Notes under the pieces: model-generated
What the model was told of the DNA's origin: nothing
Seen by the model: only the letters and a program-made list of their open reading frames with translations
Databases searched by the model: none
In this document: positions 23,246-35,590 of the stretch, in pieces
How positions within the stretch are numbered: the first letter of the stretch is position 1
How the letters are laid out: every line of letters starts with the position of its first letter
Program-made: the position numbers and the translations under genes
From: Porpolomopsis calyptriformis
Taxonomy: Eukaryota > Basidiomycota > Agaricomycetes > Agaricales > Hygrophoraceae
Assembly: GCA_951640195.1 (NCBI GenBank)
Contig: OX621168.1
Coordinates: forward strand, 868,001-932,000
Reading direction: 5' to 3'
DNA: 64,000 nt

Positions 23246-24303
23246 TCATGTGAGACGGTCCTGAAGATCATTGATATTCCTTTTTATCTTCAGCAATATA
23301 CCCGTTTTCCAATTGTCCAACTTTGTCACTTGATCAAACTCGACAACAGCTGCGGTGAATTCCTGCTGTTCTCCTGCATCGATAGCATCGATAATGGTGT
23401 TTAGAAATCTGACTTCCCGGGAGGAAGAGAAACTAGGTTCCTGAGATGAATATTTGCCCATGTTTCTTCGAGCAGTGATGGTATCCTTTAAATGCGGTCG
23501 TCGGTCGCATCAGTATCACGGCAGTTAAACCGATGAGAAGAATGCCTACACCCATCGCGAGGGCACAAAGTATCGCTTTGAACCAGTAATCTTTCACGCT
23601 GTATCGGGTGAGGTTAGATGTAAGCGATGCATCCGCTACCTGTTCATAACGCGCAATAGCTTGAGGGTACTCTTCGAGTTCTGCGTGGAGATCCGCGGCG
23701 TCTTTGTAGCAGGCATTCGCGGTGCTGATCAATGAAAGAGATGACAATTTCTCCTTGAGCGTACATAAGAGTCGAGAAGCATATGGACTCACGCGGTAGC
23801 GTCTTCATTAGCATACCATTCTGCAGCTCGCTCGAAGCTCTCGCAAGCCTTGCGGAGGTCATGTGTATCTTGGAGAAAGATCTGTCCGATCTCCTTCTCT
23901 CTGTCTGCCGCTTGACGAAAGCGACCATTCTGGGTGAGATGTGTGATTGTCTGCGTCAACGCCTGAATTGCGACTGAAGAAGGGAGGGAGTTCGTTTGGG
24001 ATTTCCATCACCAAGGGAGTACGTACGATCTGGGAAACCCTTCTTATATGCCTTGGCGGCGTTCCACCACGCGTTACTAGCATCCAAGGACTCTTTGCAT
24101 TGCTCTCTGCATTCTGCCTCTCGCGCGAAACAATCGCCTGCCTCTTTAAATAGCTTATCGAGCTTAAACAAGTTGGCGGCTTGTTGGTACAAGTCTCCGG
24201 CTTCCTCGAACTTGGATGACGACGAGGAAAACCAGCCAGTGGATGAGTGAGCCTTCTTGTCCGCTTTGTCGAGTAGCGCTTGCGCAGGTGATGTTGATGG
24301 CAT
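23246..24303 (-). CDS. SEC17: Alpha-SNAP, vesicle-fusion adaptor
   Basis: Four exons, 24303-24027, 23973-23793, 23724-23550 and 23485-23246, encode 290 residues, the normal length. The TPR-like helical repeats are clear (YQQAANLFKLDKLFKEAGDCF, ANACYKDAADLHAELEEYPQ, RYEQVADASL). The C-terminus ends in LDNWKTGILLKIKRNIND, the region that stimulates NSF ATPase. The protein links NSF to SNARE complexes for disassembly after membrane fusion. Introns of 53, 68 and 64 nt are GT-AG. It is divergent from REI1 with 83 bp between start codons. Confidence 0.95.
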
Positions 24304-24386
24304 ATTGGAGAGAGAGAGCTGCGCCACGTGACTGCCGTGGCTGAACGACAACGATGACCACAGGAAATGCAGGATCGCCCTTAGCC

Positions 24387-25827
24387 ATGCCAGCATTCAC
24401 CTGCCTCTCATGTTCTATAGCGTTTCGGTCCGCTGAAGATCAAAGTTGGTTTTTTAATTGTCGACCAGCCGAAACTCTCAGTAACCTTTGCTACCGCCAG
24501 GACTACATTACCGTTCAGACCACCACAGATACAACCTGAAGCGCCGGATGGCTTCATTGCCACCCGTCAGTGAGGCCGTTTTCCAGCAGAAGGCTCTGGA
24601 GCGAAGGGCACACACAATTGATGTCCCCCCATCAACACTGTCCTTTTGCGAGTCATGCAAGTACGTCTTGTCTGCCGCACATTCCGCCCGAACCGATTTC
24701 GATATCTTTCAGAAAATCCTACGTCACCGAGAATGCATATAGGTCGCATTTAAACTCGAAAAAGCATAAGGAAGCTGAGTTAAAGGAAACTACTATTCAC
24801 AATATTTCGTCAACTGGGCAATCCCTCGCCCCGCCTTCGCTAGGGGATGGCAAAAAAAGCAATAAAGCTCCTGGTTTTGTTGTCTTAGCTCCTGAAGAAC
24901 CATCAGAACATTTGATCAAAGACCTTATTGACGAAAAAATTGCGGCGGCTCATTCTCGACTGTCTTCGACAGACTGTCTCTTCTGTCCGTTGGCGTCGCC
25001 GTCATTGGACGCTAATCTGACTCACATGTCATGCGTGCACTCGTTCTTCATCCCAGATGCGGAATACCTGGTTGACATCACAGGGCTGATCACGTACCTG
25101 GGGGAGAAGATCGCGGTTGGCAATGTCTGCATATATTGCAGCGATAGAAGCAGGGACTTTCGGACGCTGGAAGCGGTATGGAAGCATATGGTCGACAAGA
25201 GCCATTGCAAGATTGCGTACGACTCTGAGGCTGACCGGCTCGAAGTCTCCGATTTTTATGATTTTTCGAGTTCCTATCCTGATGAAGAGGGTTGGGTGGA
25301 CGATGAAAGTGGTGAACCTGCCGATGACCATGATGTCTCAGTAAACAGTATTTCCTGTTCGGAAGACGATCTTCCAAAGAATCAGATCACCTACGGCGAC
25401 TCGACTTTGGAGCTCGTCCTTCCATCTGGGGCCCGTATAGGTCACAGAAGTTTGCGGCACTACTATGGGCAGAACTTTTCCTCCACCCGTCGTGGTGGTA
25501 GGAAGGCTGAGCAGAGTGCACACTCTGGCGCTGCCATTGTTCGACGGCTGCTTGCGGATAAGAATTCGGCGTTGGTGCCAAGGAAAGGAGGGTTTGGTGC
25601 ATTTGGTAGTGGGACTGAGGTTGTGCGGGCAAGGAATCCAGGCGAGGCACGGGAAGCGGGGCGACATGTGCGCGAGTTTAGAGATCAGAAGCGGCGGGAG
25701 GATTTCAAGACGAAAGTGGGTATGATTCAGAACTCGCAAAAGCATTTCAGGTGGGCTCGTTTTGGTTCCCTTCGTCATCTGTCTGATCTGAAGGGAATTG
25801 CAATGCAGAGATCCGCTTTTACAATAA
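24387..25827 (+). CDS. REI1: REI1-type pre-60S ribosome maturation factor
   Basis: Four exons, 24387-24444, 24501-24660, 24713-25750 and 25809-25827, encode 424 residues. Zinc fingers are visible: FTCLSCSIAFRSAEDQ with its His pair after the first intron, CKKSYVTENAYRSHLNSKKH split by the second intron, and CLFCPLASPSLDANLTHMSCVH and CIYCSDRSRDF later on. The last 19-nt exon restores the diagnostic C-terminal motif QKHFRDPLLQ. REI1/ZNF622 proteins act in the cytoplasm to recycle Arx1 from pre-60S particles and probe the exit tunnel. Another 60S maturation factor, EFL1, lies 3 kb downstream. Confidence 0.94.
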
Positions 25828-26006
25828 TTAATAGCATTCCAGATACTCGAGCTGGTTGCTGTGCGCTATTGTTGAATATAATAGATCACGTGTTAGAGGT
25901 CATTTAAAACGCAGGTAAAACGTTCGGGTTCAGCGCGCATCCAATGATCCACGCGCTGTATCTTTCCTGAACTCATCATCCATCCCAGCTCCCCGTCGCA
26001 AGCTTC

Positions 26007-28040
26007 ATGCTATCCTGCGTCGCCCGGTTGCGGCTGCAGGTAATTTTGACCCTTCTGGCTTCACTCCCAATTGCATGTTCTAGACAGGAATCCTTATGTT
26101 CGTTCTCGCCCCTTCTCATAACCTTCAATCAGCTCAGTTTCGCACAGTCACATCATCAGTAACCTACTGCGCCCCTCCAGAAACACTCCTAATTCAACAA
26201 TTTGATGTTGCTTACATTACCTGGAACAATACCGTATTTTTCAACATATCCGCCGCAAGTGTCGTGTGTATCTTCGCTATTTGCTTCGCATTGCCCTCAC
26301 CACTCTTTTCAGGAACCCAACGTCAACGTTACCGCCAATTTACTTCTCAACGTTTATGGCATGCAACCCTTGAACCTTACCGTCGACTTATGTTCTCTCT
26401 TAGATGGCGCGTTGTGCCCTCTTCCGATGTATAACTTCACTGGCGCCGATTGGCTGCCTCTACCATCTTCGTTGGGTGTCCCAAAGAAAATCCCTGACAT
26501 AGCATTCAAGATTCCTGATTTAGAAGCTTTCGCTCAGTTGACCCTCATCGAGGTGGGCACAGGCGAGGTTAAAGCATGTGTTCAATCTACACTCTCCAAT
26601 GGCTGGTCCACACATCAAACTGCGGTGGAATGGTTCACTGCCAGTCTTGCCCTTTTCGCCCTGTTTTCTGCCATACACCAATCGCGCACGCCCGAGCTTC
26701 TAGCGCCCTACCATCTCCTTGATCTCTTATTTCTTTACCAGTCTATCGCAGTATCGGGGTTCTTTGGTATCAACTACCCATCCGTATATCTGTCATTCAC
26801 TCTCAACTTCGCTTGGTCCATGGGCCTTGTCTTCGCTTCAGTTCCATCCCCAGTCCAGAACGCTATCAATCGTATGCGTCACTTAACTGGTGGTAGCATG
26901 GCGGATGCCGGTGGTGTTGCCGTAGGTCTTGTCAACCGCAAGCTCAGTCCTTATAACACCTTGTTTCATCGCTCCCCACAACTACTTTACCACGGACCAG
27001 GGTTGGTTCCTTCGGGTAACATGTCCGACCTCCCCCTTTTAACTTCTGCCTATTCCCCTTCACCAAATGCTTTGTCGGGATTCGTGCAACTGATAGCCGG
27101 AGGAGTGGTGACCGTGACCCCCGCTTCGTCCAATGTCCTTCAGGCCGGCGTACCCATTTACGTCAATACCATTTTCATTGCGACTGCAAACGCCTTCGTG
27201 ACTGTTTTATTTTGTGCACTGATACTTGCTGCCATCGTTTTGGCAGTATTCAGTCTAGGATATGTTGGTTTACTTGTCCTGAATTCTCGTGGCTTATGGA
27301 ACAAGCGACGCGAAGAAATCAATCATGTTTATATGCCGTTTCTCAAAGCTTGGGCCCTTCGTATGGTGAGGACCAACCCAACCTTGGCATTTTCGCGTCT
27401 GATATTCTATCCATAGTGTCTAATCGCCTTTACGCCGATCACCACCTTTGCGATCTATCAATGGACTCTCAAGGATTCGTGGCTTTCCCTAGTTTTTTCT
27501 GTCCTAATCCTTACTCTCCTTTTTGGATGCATACTTTACCCTACGATCCTCACGATCCGCCAGGTTATTCGATTTGACTCACACACCCCCTACACGAACC
27601 TGAATCATCTCACATCATACGGTCCTCTCTTTGCGCAGTATCGACCACCACGTTACTATTTCTTCATGCCACTCCTTGCAGTTGTCTTCATAAAAGCGCT
27701 GATCATCGGGTTTGCCAAGGATCACGGACAAGTACAAGTGATCTTTATGATCATCACAGAACTCTTTGTCTTACTTGCCTATCTGTCTCTTCGACCTTGC
27801 AAAAGCCGGGGGAGCAATGTATTAGGGACGTATCTAGCTGTCACGCGGCTGTTGGCGGCTGGATTGATGGTAGCTTTTATTGAGCACCTCGCCCTTCCAG
27901 CCATACCACGCGTGGTGGTTGGCATCATTATCATGGTGCTTTTCTCAATCTCGATTGTCGTTATGGCCATCAACATCCTAATGCACGCTTTTAATGGTTT
28001 CCGGTCCTTCCTTTTTCCCTCCACGCCACGCAACAGCTGA
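26007..28040 (+). CDS. TRP-like/Flc-family multi-pass membrane protein
   Basis: Four exons, 26007-26039, 26084-26263, 26313-27365 and 27417-28040, encode about 629 residues. The first two exons give a signal-peptide-like start (TGILMFVLAPS). An ML-like luminal part follows, with TSSVTYCAPPETLLIQQFDV, Cys residues and several N-glycosylation sequons. After that come about nine hydrophobic spans. The pattern is that of fungal TRP-like proteins (Flc of yeast, pkd2 of fission yeast), linked to FAD or calcium handling. The first junction (26040-26083, 44 nt) is the least certain, because a neighbouring AG at 26087 changes the frame. The remaining introns are solid. Confidence 0.82.
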
Positions 28041-28556
28041 ACAGGATTTCTAGAGGGGGAAGCATCGAATTAGGATCTGGTTTTCACCATCCTCCACAGG
28101 TCATATTGACTCTGGATGCCTATACCACCCCCGTTGAAACGTCGTATACTTCGATGCTTACTATCGTTGTGCGAGCGTTCTGGAACCAGCGGAGAAGATA
28201 GCTATTGATTTCCGAGTTATCGGCGCTCTTTTTCATTTGAATCTCACAAATTAGCCATGGCATATTTTCTATCCTACTCACACCCCAATCCTGTTGATAT
28301 CTAGACATCTAGACACAGTACACATTTTTCTTTCTTTCTTTTCTTCCCTTGGGTTATAACTCGTGAATGTATGCTACTTCATATAACTGTATTGATATCC
28401 GCCGCCATATGAAATTTGCTCTATGCAAGCAGAACATTGTCAGTGGCTGTGAGCCTATGGTGTCAGATCCTGATAAATCAAATACTCATCTTCCCTTGCC
28501 CAGGGACAGGTGCAAGACAGGACAGGGATAGACTCGTCGTCCCTTAATTCCAAACT
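28041..28556. other. Intergenic stretch between convergent TRP-like and EFL1 genes
   Basis: About 516 bp between two convergent stop codons. It contains a pyrimidine-rich CTTT run near 28329-28350 and nothing I can call a gene. It should hold the 3' ends of both transcripts. Confidence 0.5.
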
Positions 28557-31500
28557 TCATTTCTTCATTGTTCTCTGCTTCTCAGCATACTCCACAAGTT
28601 TTTTATCCACGAACAACCCCTTTCGTTCACGCACCGCATCCATATAACTTTTTGCTATGTTTAAACGATCGGCTTTCCCCCCCAGGTCTTCCAGCTCCTC
28701 ATCTGTTGTCGGAACCCAAAACGGATCTTCATCCAATAATTCGTATCTTCAATTGCAGGTCATGCAAAGAGTCAAAATCGCAAAGAAAATGAACACACCC
28801 ACTGAATATGAGTTGTGGGCTGGCCGAACCGGAAGTCTTCCTGCGGATATCTGTAAACACGTCTAAGAAAGTGGCCAACGGAGGAAAACGTCAACGATAA
28901 CCATCGGCAAATCCAAAGCTTTCAATCACTGGCAACAAGGCGCAAACATTGAAAAATGTTGTGCCCTCTTTCACTTCTTCCGCTATGATGCGACCCCGGC
29001 GCTTTGCGACCACACCGTATACCTTGCCGACAACATCCGCTAGGTTTCGATTAATTCGGGCCATTAAACGATAATATTGTGTCTTACAGGATGCCTGAAT
29101 TTTACACATATACATCGCCAACATCAGTCTCGGCGACCAATCCAACAGGCCATTCTTGCAAGTGTCTCTGACTGCAGAGATTGTGGACCCTACCACTTGC
29201 GTCATCCGATTTTGCGCTGAAAGTCCAGATCATCAGCTACCGTACACATAGTATTCGTTAGGCGTACATATTTCGTTGTCGAGAAGCTCTTTATCAACTT
29301 CAAGACTCTCGATAAAATAGGCCATGCCTTCCATTGGTTCAGCACAAAGTGGTCCTTGAAGGGTGGCCAGTTGGAAGCCCGTTTCTAAATGATTGATGAA
29401 ATCGTAGGCGGGTTTCTCTGTCTGGTGGGTGTATACTTCCTTCGATGCACTCCGTGAAAGGTTATGTTTCAATCTAAGAATCATTATGAGGGAAATATGA
29501 TAATATACAGCGAGCACGCACGAATGAGAGACCGGTGATGATGTCAAGTCGACAAGTATACATCCACCTGCCTTTTGTGGTCCAAAAGCTATAATCTTCT
29601 CACTCACATTCGTCCATTCCCCGCCGACTTTCTTGCAAGTATCATGCAGTGCAGTCCAAAACTGCTCCGGCTTGACCATCGGCCTTCCAATAAAGTCCTC
29701 CCGCACATCAATCCCGTATTGACTTTCTGTGTGGTCTAGATCTTCGCCTATACGAGAATCCCTAAGATTATGCTCTCGTTGTAGCGTTTTAAGAACTGCA
29801 AGATTTTCGAGCATAAAATTCCAGATCACTTGTGGGATAGGACTGGCTCGAATGGTAAACTTGACCAGATCATGAGAGCTCGCCCCTCGGATTGTGCCAC
29901 GTGGTGCGTTGGGGGTTCTAGTAGGTAGCATATCTGCATAAAAAAATTAGGTACGCAATATTCCGTGGCAAAGTTTCACATTACCTCCACAACTGATTGC
30001 TGTCTCACGAAACGGGACAATCGGTTTTGAGGCATGAACCTCCACTCTTGCGAACCTTTCCCGGAGATCCTTCAAGCATCTCTATTATGCATAGAGTTAT
30101 ATTGGATCCAGGTCTGAACCGGTAACTGAGCACACCTCTAGATGCAATTCACCTGCGGTGATAATGACATGTTCTCCAGTCTGTTGCTGAAAGGTCTCAA
30201 CACAAGGATCCGATTGAACGAGCAGCTTAAGACCGCGGAGAAGCTTTGGCATGTCCACGGACATAGCTGGCTGCAGCGCAACCCGGACAATGGGCGAGGC
30301 CTTGATACTGCGAGTGAGAATTCATGAGTGGTTTAGTGGTAAAGAAGCTGACCAAATTGTGAATGCCTCCTAGATTTATCAAGCAATCTGTCAACTCGCT
30401 CACAGGAGCGTCACCCACCCCAGTACCGTTTGGGGCACATAATGTCGCATTTCTCCAAACCTTGCCCTCCAAGCCTTTAATGGCAAAAATGCTTCCTGCG
30501 TGTACACAATCCACAGGTACTAGTTCTCGGCCCATCATCACATACAGTCCTTGGATGGTGGCTGTACTGATGTGTTCCAAATTATGGGGATGCCTCGGAT
30601 CTAGAGAGGGCTTGTACTTTGGAAGAACGCAACAGACGCTGACCCCAGTTCGGATAATACCGGAATAAAGGCGAGAAAACCCAAGAATGACTTCGGCATC
30701 TTCTGAAGAGTTCGCCTCGAGGTAGCTGTTGGGCTCGTGTGTCCCCCTATCAAAGGAAACCATTTATCTAACGCGAAAATTCAACTGAAAGCCCTGCTAA
30801 CCTCACTTCTGTTGTCGCCCCATTCGGATTCTTCATTTGAAGTAATTGTTTTCTGGACACGGCAAACATTTTGCTGACGAAAGCCAACACGCACGCATCT
30901 GGTCCGGCATCACAAGAGTAGATATTTTCTTCCAATTTATTCTGGGGGTCGAATGCATCATCGTAACGATCTGGATGCAGCAATCTTGGGAGCCATGTAG
31001 CTTGTGCAGCGGGCGGGGTTGGTACGACATCAATCACTGTCTGGACGACGCATGTAGATAAGGGTAGCCATTGAGAAAATATCGACGAGAGGAGGAGGCG
31101 AGTGTCCTTGGACTTCAGGTCTCGACTGGCGATATTCAAGTTGAGGGTTCTCACTATCTTGGACATCCTTTCTGAATTTCTAGAGTCACGGTAAGAAAAG
31201 GACAGCAATTTGAGAAAAAGAACGCCTCGCACGGGTTGACGACAACGGCATCGTAGATAGCCCATATATTTTCAAGAATGCATTGCACGAATAATGGTTT
31301 CAAAGGTCGACCACGAAGGTGCTTCTGACGGATAACCTTTTTCGTTTTGGGGTCGAGAAAAAAATCGCCCCACAACGCTCTTCGAAGGTTCAGCTCCTTA
31401 ATGCCCAGTTTGGCGGCATAAAGTTGGGCAAAATTTCCGATTCTGAAGCCCCATCCATCGAGAGCCGAAGAAAAGATGACATTACCATGGTTGGGCGAGA

Positions 31501-32214
31501 AATATATGTTTTCATCGTCTTTCTCCTGGAACCCGTTAATGGGTTCGGTGGGCTCGCCGGGAAATAGATCGCTATTCTTAGAACGACGCTCGCTTTGTTC
31601 CCGCCATCGAAAATCATCTTCCACTCTGTCTCCAGCAAATAAGCTTCCAATGACAGCGTTGACCTGCTCTATGAGCCGAACAAGGTGAGAATATGCCTCA
31701 TCAGGCACTAGCTGAAGCTCGGTGATGAGACGGTCAATCTTGTTTATGACTAGAATGGGCCGCAGTCGATCATACCAGGCTTGTCGAAGGACGGCGATCG
31801 TCTGCATGAGGTGGTAATGTTGCACGGAAATTTGAGAATGGAGATGGTCTTTACCTGGGTACAAACACCCTCTACGACGTCGACAAGGACGAGTGCTCCA
31901 TCACAAAGTCGTGAAGCAGTCGAAACTTCGCTGGAGAAGTCAACATGACCAGGAGTGTCGATAACATTTATGATGTAGTTTTTCGGCGAGGCGTGTTGCA
32001 AAACGGTAAACTTGAGAGCAACCGCACTGCTTTCCATGGTTATTCCCCTCTCTTGCTCGTCCTCACGAGAGTCCATGTATCTCATTTTCCCCGCCAATTT
32101 TGATGACACAATGTTGTTCGCAGCTAAAAGGGCATCCATTAATGTAGTCTTACCGTGGTCGACATGACCGAGGGTAGTGATTATACGGGTATTCAGCGAG
32201 TTTGTAGTGTCCAT
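28557..32214 (-). CDS. EFL1: Elongation factor-like GTPase 1 (60S ribosome maturation)
   Basis: Eleven exons on the minus strand: 32214-31855, 31801-31233, 31179-30802, 30746-30353, 30300-30136, 30081-29985, 29933-29522, 29473-29268, 29216-28902, 28850-28799 and 28746-28557, summing to 1,045 residues. The GTPase domain has GHVDHGKTT (residues 16-24), RGITM, DTPGH and NKID. EF-2-like domains follow ([36 protein letters not shown]). The C-terminus ends [16 protein letters not shown]...[10 protein letters not shown], typical of EFL1/Ria1. With SBDS it releases Tif6/eIF6 from pre-60S subunits. The intron at 29474-29521 is 48 nt with no stop in frame, so its retention would not break the frame. 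Confidence 0.94.
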
Positions 32215-32301
32215 GAGTGAAGTTGAAAAGAGAGACACGTGATATAAGACGCTGCTGAAAAATTCCAAGAAATTAAAACCATCCAAAAACCACACGCGAC
32301 G

Positions 32302-32616
32302 ATGGCTTTCTTCGGTCTTCGCAAATGGCCAACTCCAGTACGCTGTTCACTCTCCGTCCGACTACCCATAACTGACGAACATGTCCTTGCTGACATTTTA
32401 GATCTTCAAACCCCTCTGGCCATTCTTCGCTACCAGTGCGCTGACTTTCTACCTCGTAGCCAAGATGCAGAACGCAGGTATCAGGTGTATGTTCCCCGTT
32501 TGTTTCATCAATCTTGGCTCTTTCCTCTGACATTTATACATCTCACAGCGGAAGGGTTTGCAAAAGACCCGCGTAACCCGTACGCAGCGCAAATTGCGAA
32601 AGAATCTTACCATTAG
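32302..32616 (+). CDS. ATP18: ATP synthase subunit J (i/j)
   Basis: Three exons, 32302-32337, 32402-32477 and 32549-32616, give only 59 residues. The short protein [12 protein letters not shown], then one membrane span ([19 protein letters not shown]), then [17 protein letters not shown] is the full pattern of fungal Atp18. It is a small membrane subunit of the F0 sector of mitochondrial ATP synthase that helps complex dimerisation. The start codon lies 87 bp from that of EFL1 on the other strand. A reading without splicing gives a longer frame with no similarity. Confidence 0.93.
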   Translation: MAFFGLRKWPTPVRCSLSVRLPITDEHVLADILDLQTPLAILRYQCADFLPRSQDAERRYQVYVPRLFHQSWLFPLTFIHLTAEGFAKDPRNPYAAQIAKESYH

Positions 32617-32708
32617 ACAAATTATATGTATTCGGAAACACCGCCATTTGATGCTAGCTAGATAGTGTGAACTGAGCGGGACATGTGCCTCAATTATCTC
32701 AGATATCT

Positions 32709-33185
32709 ATGTTCATGGGTGTGATGCCTCAAATTCGACCCAACCAAGCGCTCTATCGAACTTTGCGCAAACATCCAGGATACTTTGGAGTCCCTTTCGT
32801 CCTCATTATCGTCGGCGCGTCGTTCGGACTGCAGACATTCACCCAGACCCGGTTTGACTTACAAGACCAGAGGGTCTCTCAGGTCTGTCCCGTCAACTTC
32901 TAATTTACGAAAAACACTGACTGCTGGCTGTAGGTAACCAAGGAAGCAGCTCTCGGATTGAACAAGAACCGGCGAAAGCTTGACATCAGGGAGGAATACT
33001 TTGTGAGTGATCTACTCCTTTCCTCGTTTTCTTCGTTGTTGCCCTGTTCTGTATGATGACCACATCCGTACCAGCGGTTGAGTGCAGCAGCTGATAAAGA
33101 TTGGGAGCCAAAACGAATCCAACGACCAAAAGGTGTGCCCGAGTGGGGAGTGCCCCCTGTACCACCAGAAACTGTTTCAAAATAA
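32709..33185 (+). CDS. COX16: Cytochrome c oxidase assembly protein COX16
   Basis: Three exons, 32709-32882, 32934-33002 and 33075-33185, encode 117 residues. A single membrane span (GVPFVLIIVGASFGL) is followed by GLNKNRRKLDIREEYF and the C-terminal DWEPKRIQRPKGVPEWGVPP, which identify the family. COX16 sits in the mitochondrial inner membrane and assists complex IV assembly. Three Met codons occur within the first 20 positions; 32709 is the most upstream. Confidence 0.92.
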
Positions 33186-33299
33186 TCTTCTCTAGTGATA
33201 ATATAAAGCTGCCATTTATTTTTGGTAAAATAGACCCAACGCGCGAACGTGAACCTCGCCGGTCGGGAAAATCGCTCTGGGCTTTCACCGTCCCACATA

Positions 33300-35544
33300 T
33301 CAGACATCAGCACCTTTCTCCCTCTCCCAAATTCGGGTTGCCTCCTCAGCCTCCAAAAGCAACACAGAAAACGTGCGGTGAATGTGTGACTCATCAGTCC
33401 GTACAGAACCAACAGCCAGTCGGACACAAAAGACTCCATCGAGCTCCGTTTGAGTAAGCAGAAGATCATCCCGAGCAGAGAGCCGCGCATAAAAAAGCTT
33501 GTTGAGTGCGTTGAGAGCCCTGATTTCCTCGTGGTCAATACCGTCTAGAAACGTGTCGGAAGAGTCCGACGGTGAAGGTGGGAGGCCGGCGGGCGGCCTG
33601 GGGGGGACGACGCGGAAAACGGTCAGCGCAAACGAGGGTGGTGCAACAAGCTCAAAGCGGGACGACGAGCGGACCAACGAGACAAACATGTCATTGAGTG
33701 CAACAGTCTGTTGGGAAGAGAAGGGCAGTTAGAACTGTGTGCCTTGCGATTTCCCAACCTTTGTGTTGCATTTGTGCTTCGAGTCCAGGGGAGACGACGA
33801 TCCAGGGTATGATAAAAAAGGAAATACATACCCGTCTGATATACTTCCGGAATCCTTCGGCGCCAAAACTGCGCAAGACGAACCAGAGTTTGATCGATCG
33901 GAACCGCCTGCCAAGACTCAGGTGCCAGTTGCGATAATCAATAACAGTACCTGAAAAGATGGAAAAAGAGGCCGAAGTGTTATCATAGTAATTGTCTGCT
34001 GATAGACACCTAGCGTTTTGTATACAGTGAACATCGCGACCCACCTGAGTCCCCATGCTCAGATTTGAGGAATGGCGGAGTGACGTCTAGGGCATCGGTG
34101 AGAGACTTCCGATCTCGAACCCATAATGTTGATGTATCAAAATTAGTCAGGCCCCACTGTTTTAATGAATAAGTGAAGTCATGAGTATGCGTACAATGGA
34201 CATCAACAGTGAGGCAATGTAAACGAAGGATGAAAACCGAGATGCTTACTTTGTGAAAATTGACACAAAAAGAATGCGCATACCGGTTGATTGCATTCAG
34301 CTGTGCCACCTCGCGGTACTCTGGGCAGGCGAGGGCGACCCCAGCCCATGCAGCGTCGACATGGACCCACAAGTCAGGGTAATCTCGTGCTATGTACGGG
34401 GCAACATCGCACAATGGCCTGGTGAGTAAAAGAGAAGGTTATTACACACCAACTTCCCCGATCTCTTGAAGATGGTCGATGGCTCCGGAAGAGGTTGTTC
34501 CCAGGGTAGAAACTACAAAACGCAGATATGTATGCATATCTTACTACTACTTGAAAAATGAACTGACTCAGAACGAAAGGTTTCATCCCTGCCACAGAAT
34601 CCTCCTCGAGAGACTTCCTAAGGTTCTCTCCACCCAGGGCAAACTTATCAGCAGGGGAAACGTCGATAGCGCGTTCTGAAAGGCCGAGAATGAGGGCTGC
34701 TTTTGAACCGAGGGAGTGTGTTTGGGTGGTTGTATAGATGACCAAGTCGGATAGGGCAATATCAGGGTGTTTGCGAGTGAAAAGGGAACGGGCGGCGACG
34801 ATAGCAATTAAGGCGGAGTCGGAAGCCGTGCTCTTTTAAAGGCAACATTACTTGAATGAGGAGCGAGTAGAGGGGTAAGGGAGACTCAGACCTGGATGGC
34901 GCCGCCTCCGGTACACGAGGAATTGTAAAATGCGGGACTCAGGCCGAGTAGGTGCGCGGCCCAGTCCATGACGATTTCTTCGAGCTCCGTACACGCGGGG
35001 CTAGCAGACCACTTGAATGGACTGACGTGTGAGAAGCCAGTGGACCACTTTAAGGAATATGGTTACATTGAATCCGGGGTTGGAAATGCTTGCTGAGTAA
35101 AGATCGCCTAGAATGCCTTCAAATGTGCACGCAGTAGGGAAATATCCGAAGAAGGAAGGGTGTTGCCAATTTGTTATGCCTAGGTGTGATTTTGTAGATG
35201 GTGGGTTGGGACTCGGACATGTGAGAGCGCACCTGGCAAGATGACATTTTGGTAGTCATCTGCTATCACCTGGAAATTCTCACCCATTTCGGGTGCAGTG
35301 GCTAACGCAAAGCAAGGAAAATTTTCAGTCGAACAGGAGGACGAGGGAGAAATGAATACTCGCGTGGAAGCAATTCTCGAAGGTAACCGGGCCTAACCTT
35401 GGAAACTACTGGAAGATTGGGTAAATTGCGATAATTTTCACATATCCTGTCTATGGCCTGATAGGCTGCCTTGCGGAACCTGTATTCGAGAAATAAGTCA
35501 CGAACCGGACGTCGGGGAACGGTTACTTGCTGTTCTACGTCCAT
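33300..35544 (-). CDS. Aromatic-L-amino-acid decarboxylase (PLP group II)
   Basis: Eleven exons: 35544-35531, 35479-35364, 35301-35233, 35179-35067, 35011-34892, 34832-34568, 34512-34450, 34389-34250, 34156-34045, 33950-33832 and 33707-33300, summing to 512 residues. It should decarboxylate tryptophan, tyrosine or DOPA with pyridoxal phosphate. Landmarks are the MDVEQFRKAAY start, PGYLRELLP, GITNWQHPSFFGYFP, STLGTTSSGA, HVDAAWAG and the PLP lysine in NFHKW at about residue 300. Two introns appear to use GC donors (35480-35530, GCAAGT; 35302-35363, GCGAGT). In both cases no GT donor keeps both phase and conserved residues. The start is 46 bp from that of IFA38. Confidence 0.92.
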
Positions 35545-35590
35545 GTGTGACAAGAGGTAAGGTCACTCAGTCACACTCCTGAACGACAAA

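Noticed and set aside
28657..28866. Small plus-strand protein of 69 residues
   Set aside because: It is antisense to the last two exons of EFL1, whose C-terminal motifs read clearly on the minus strand.
29217..29240. A 24-nt GT-AG intron in EFL1
   Set aside because: Too short for splicing; a 51-nt intron (29217-29267, GTACGC donor) keeps phase and gives a better family match.
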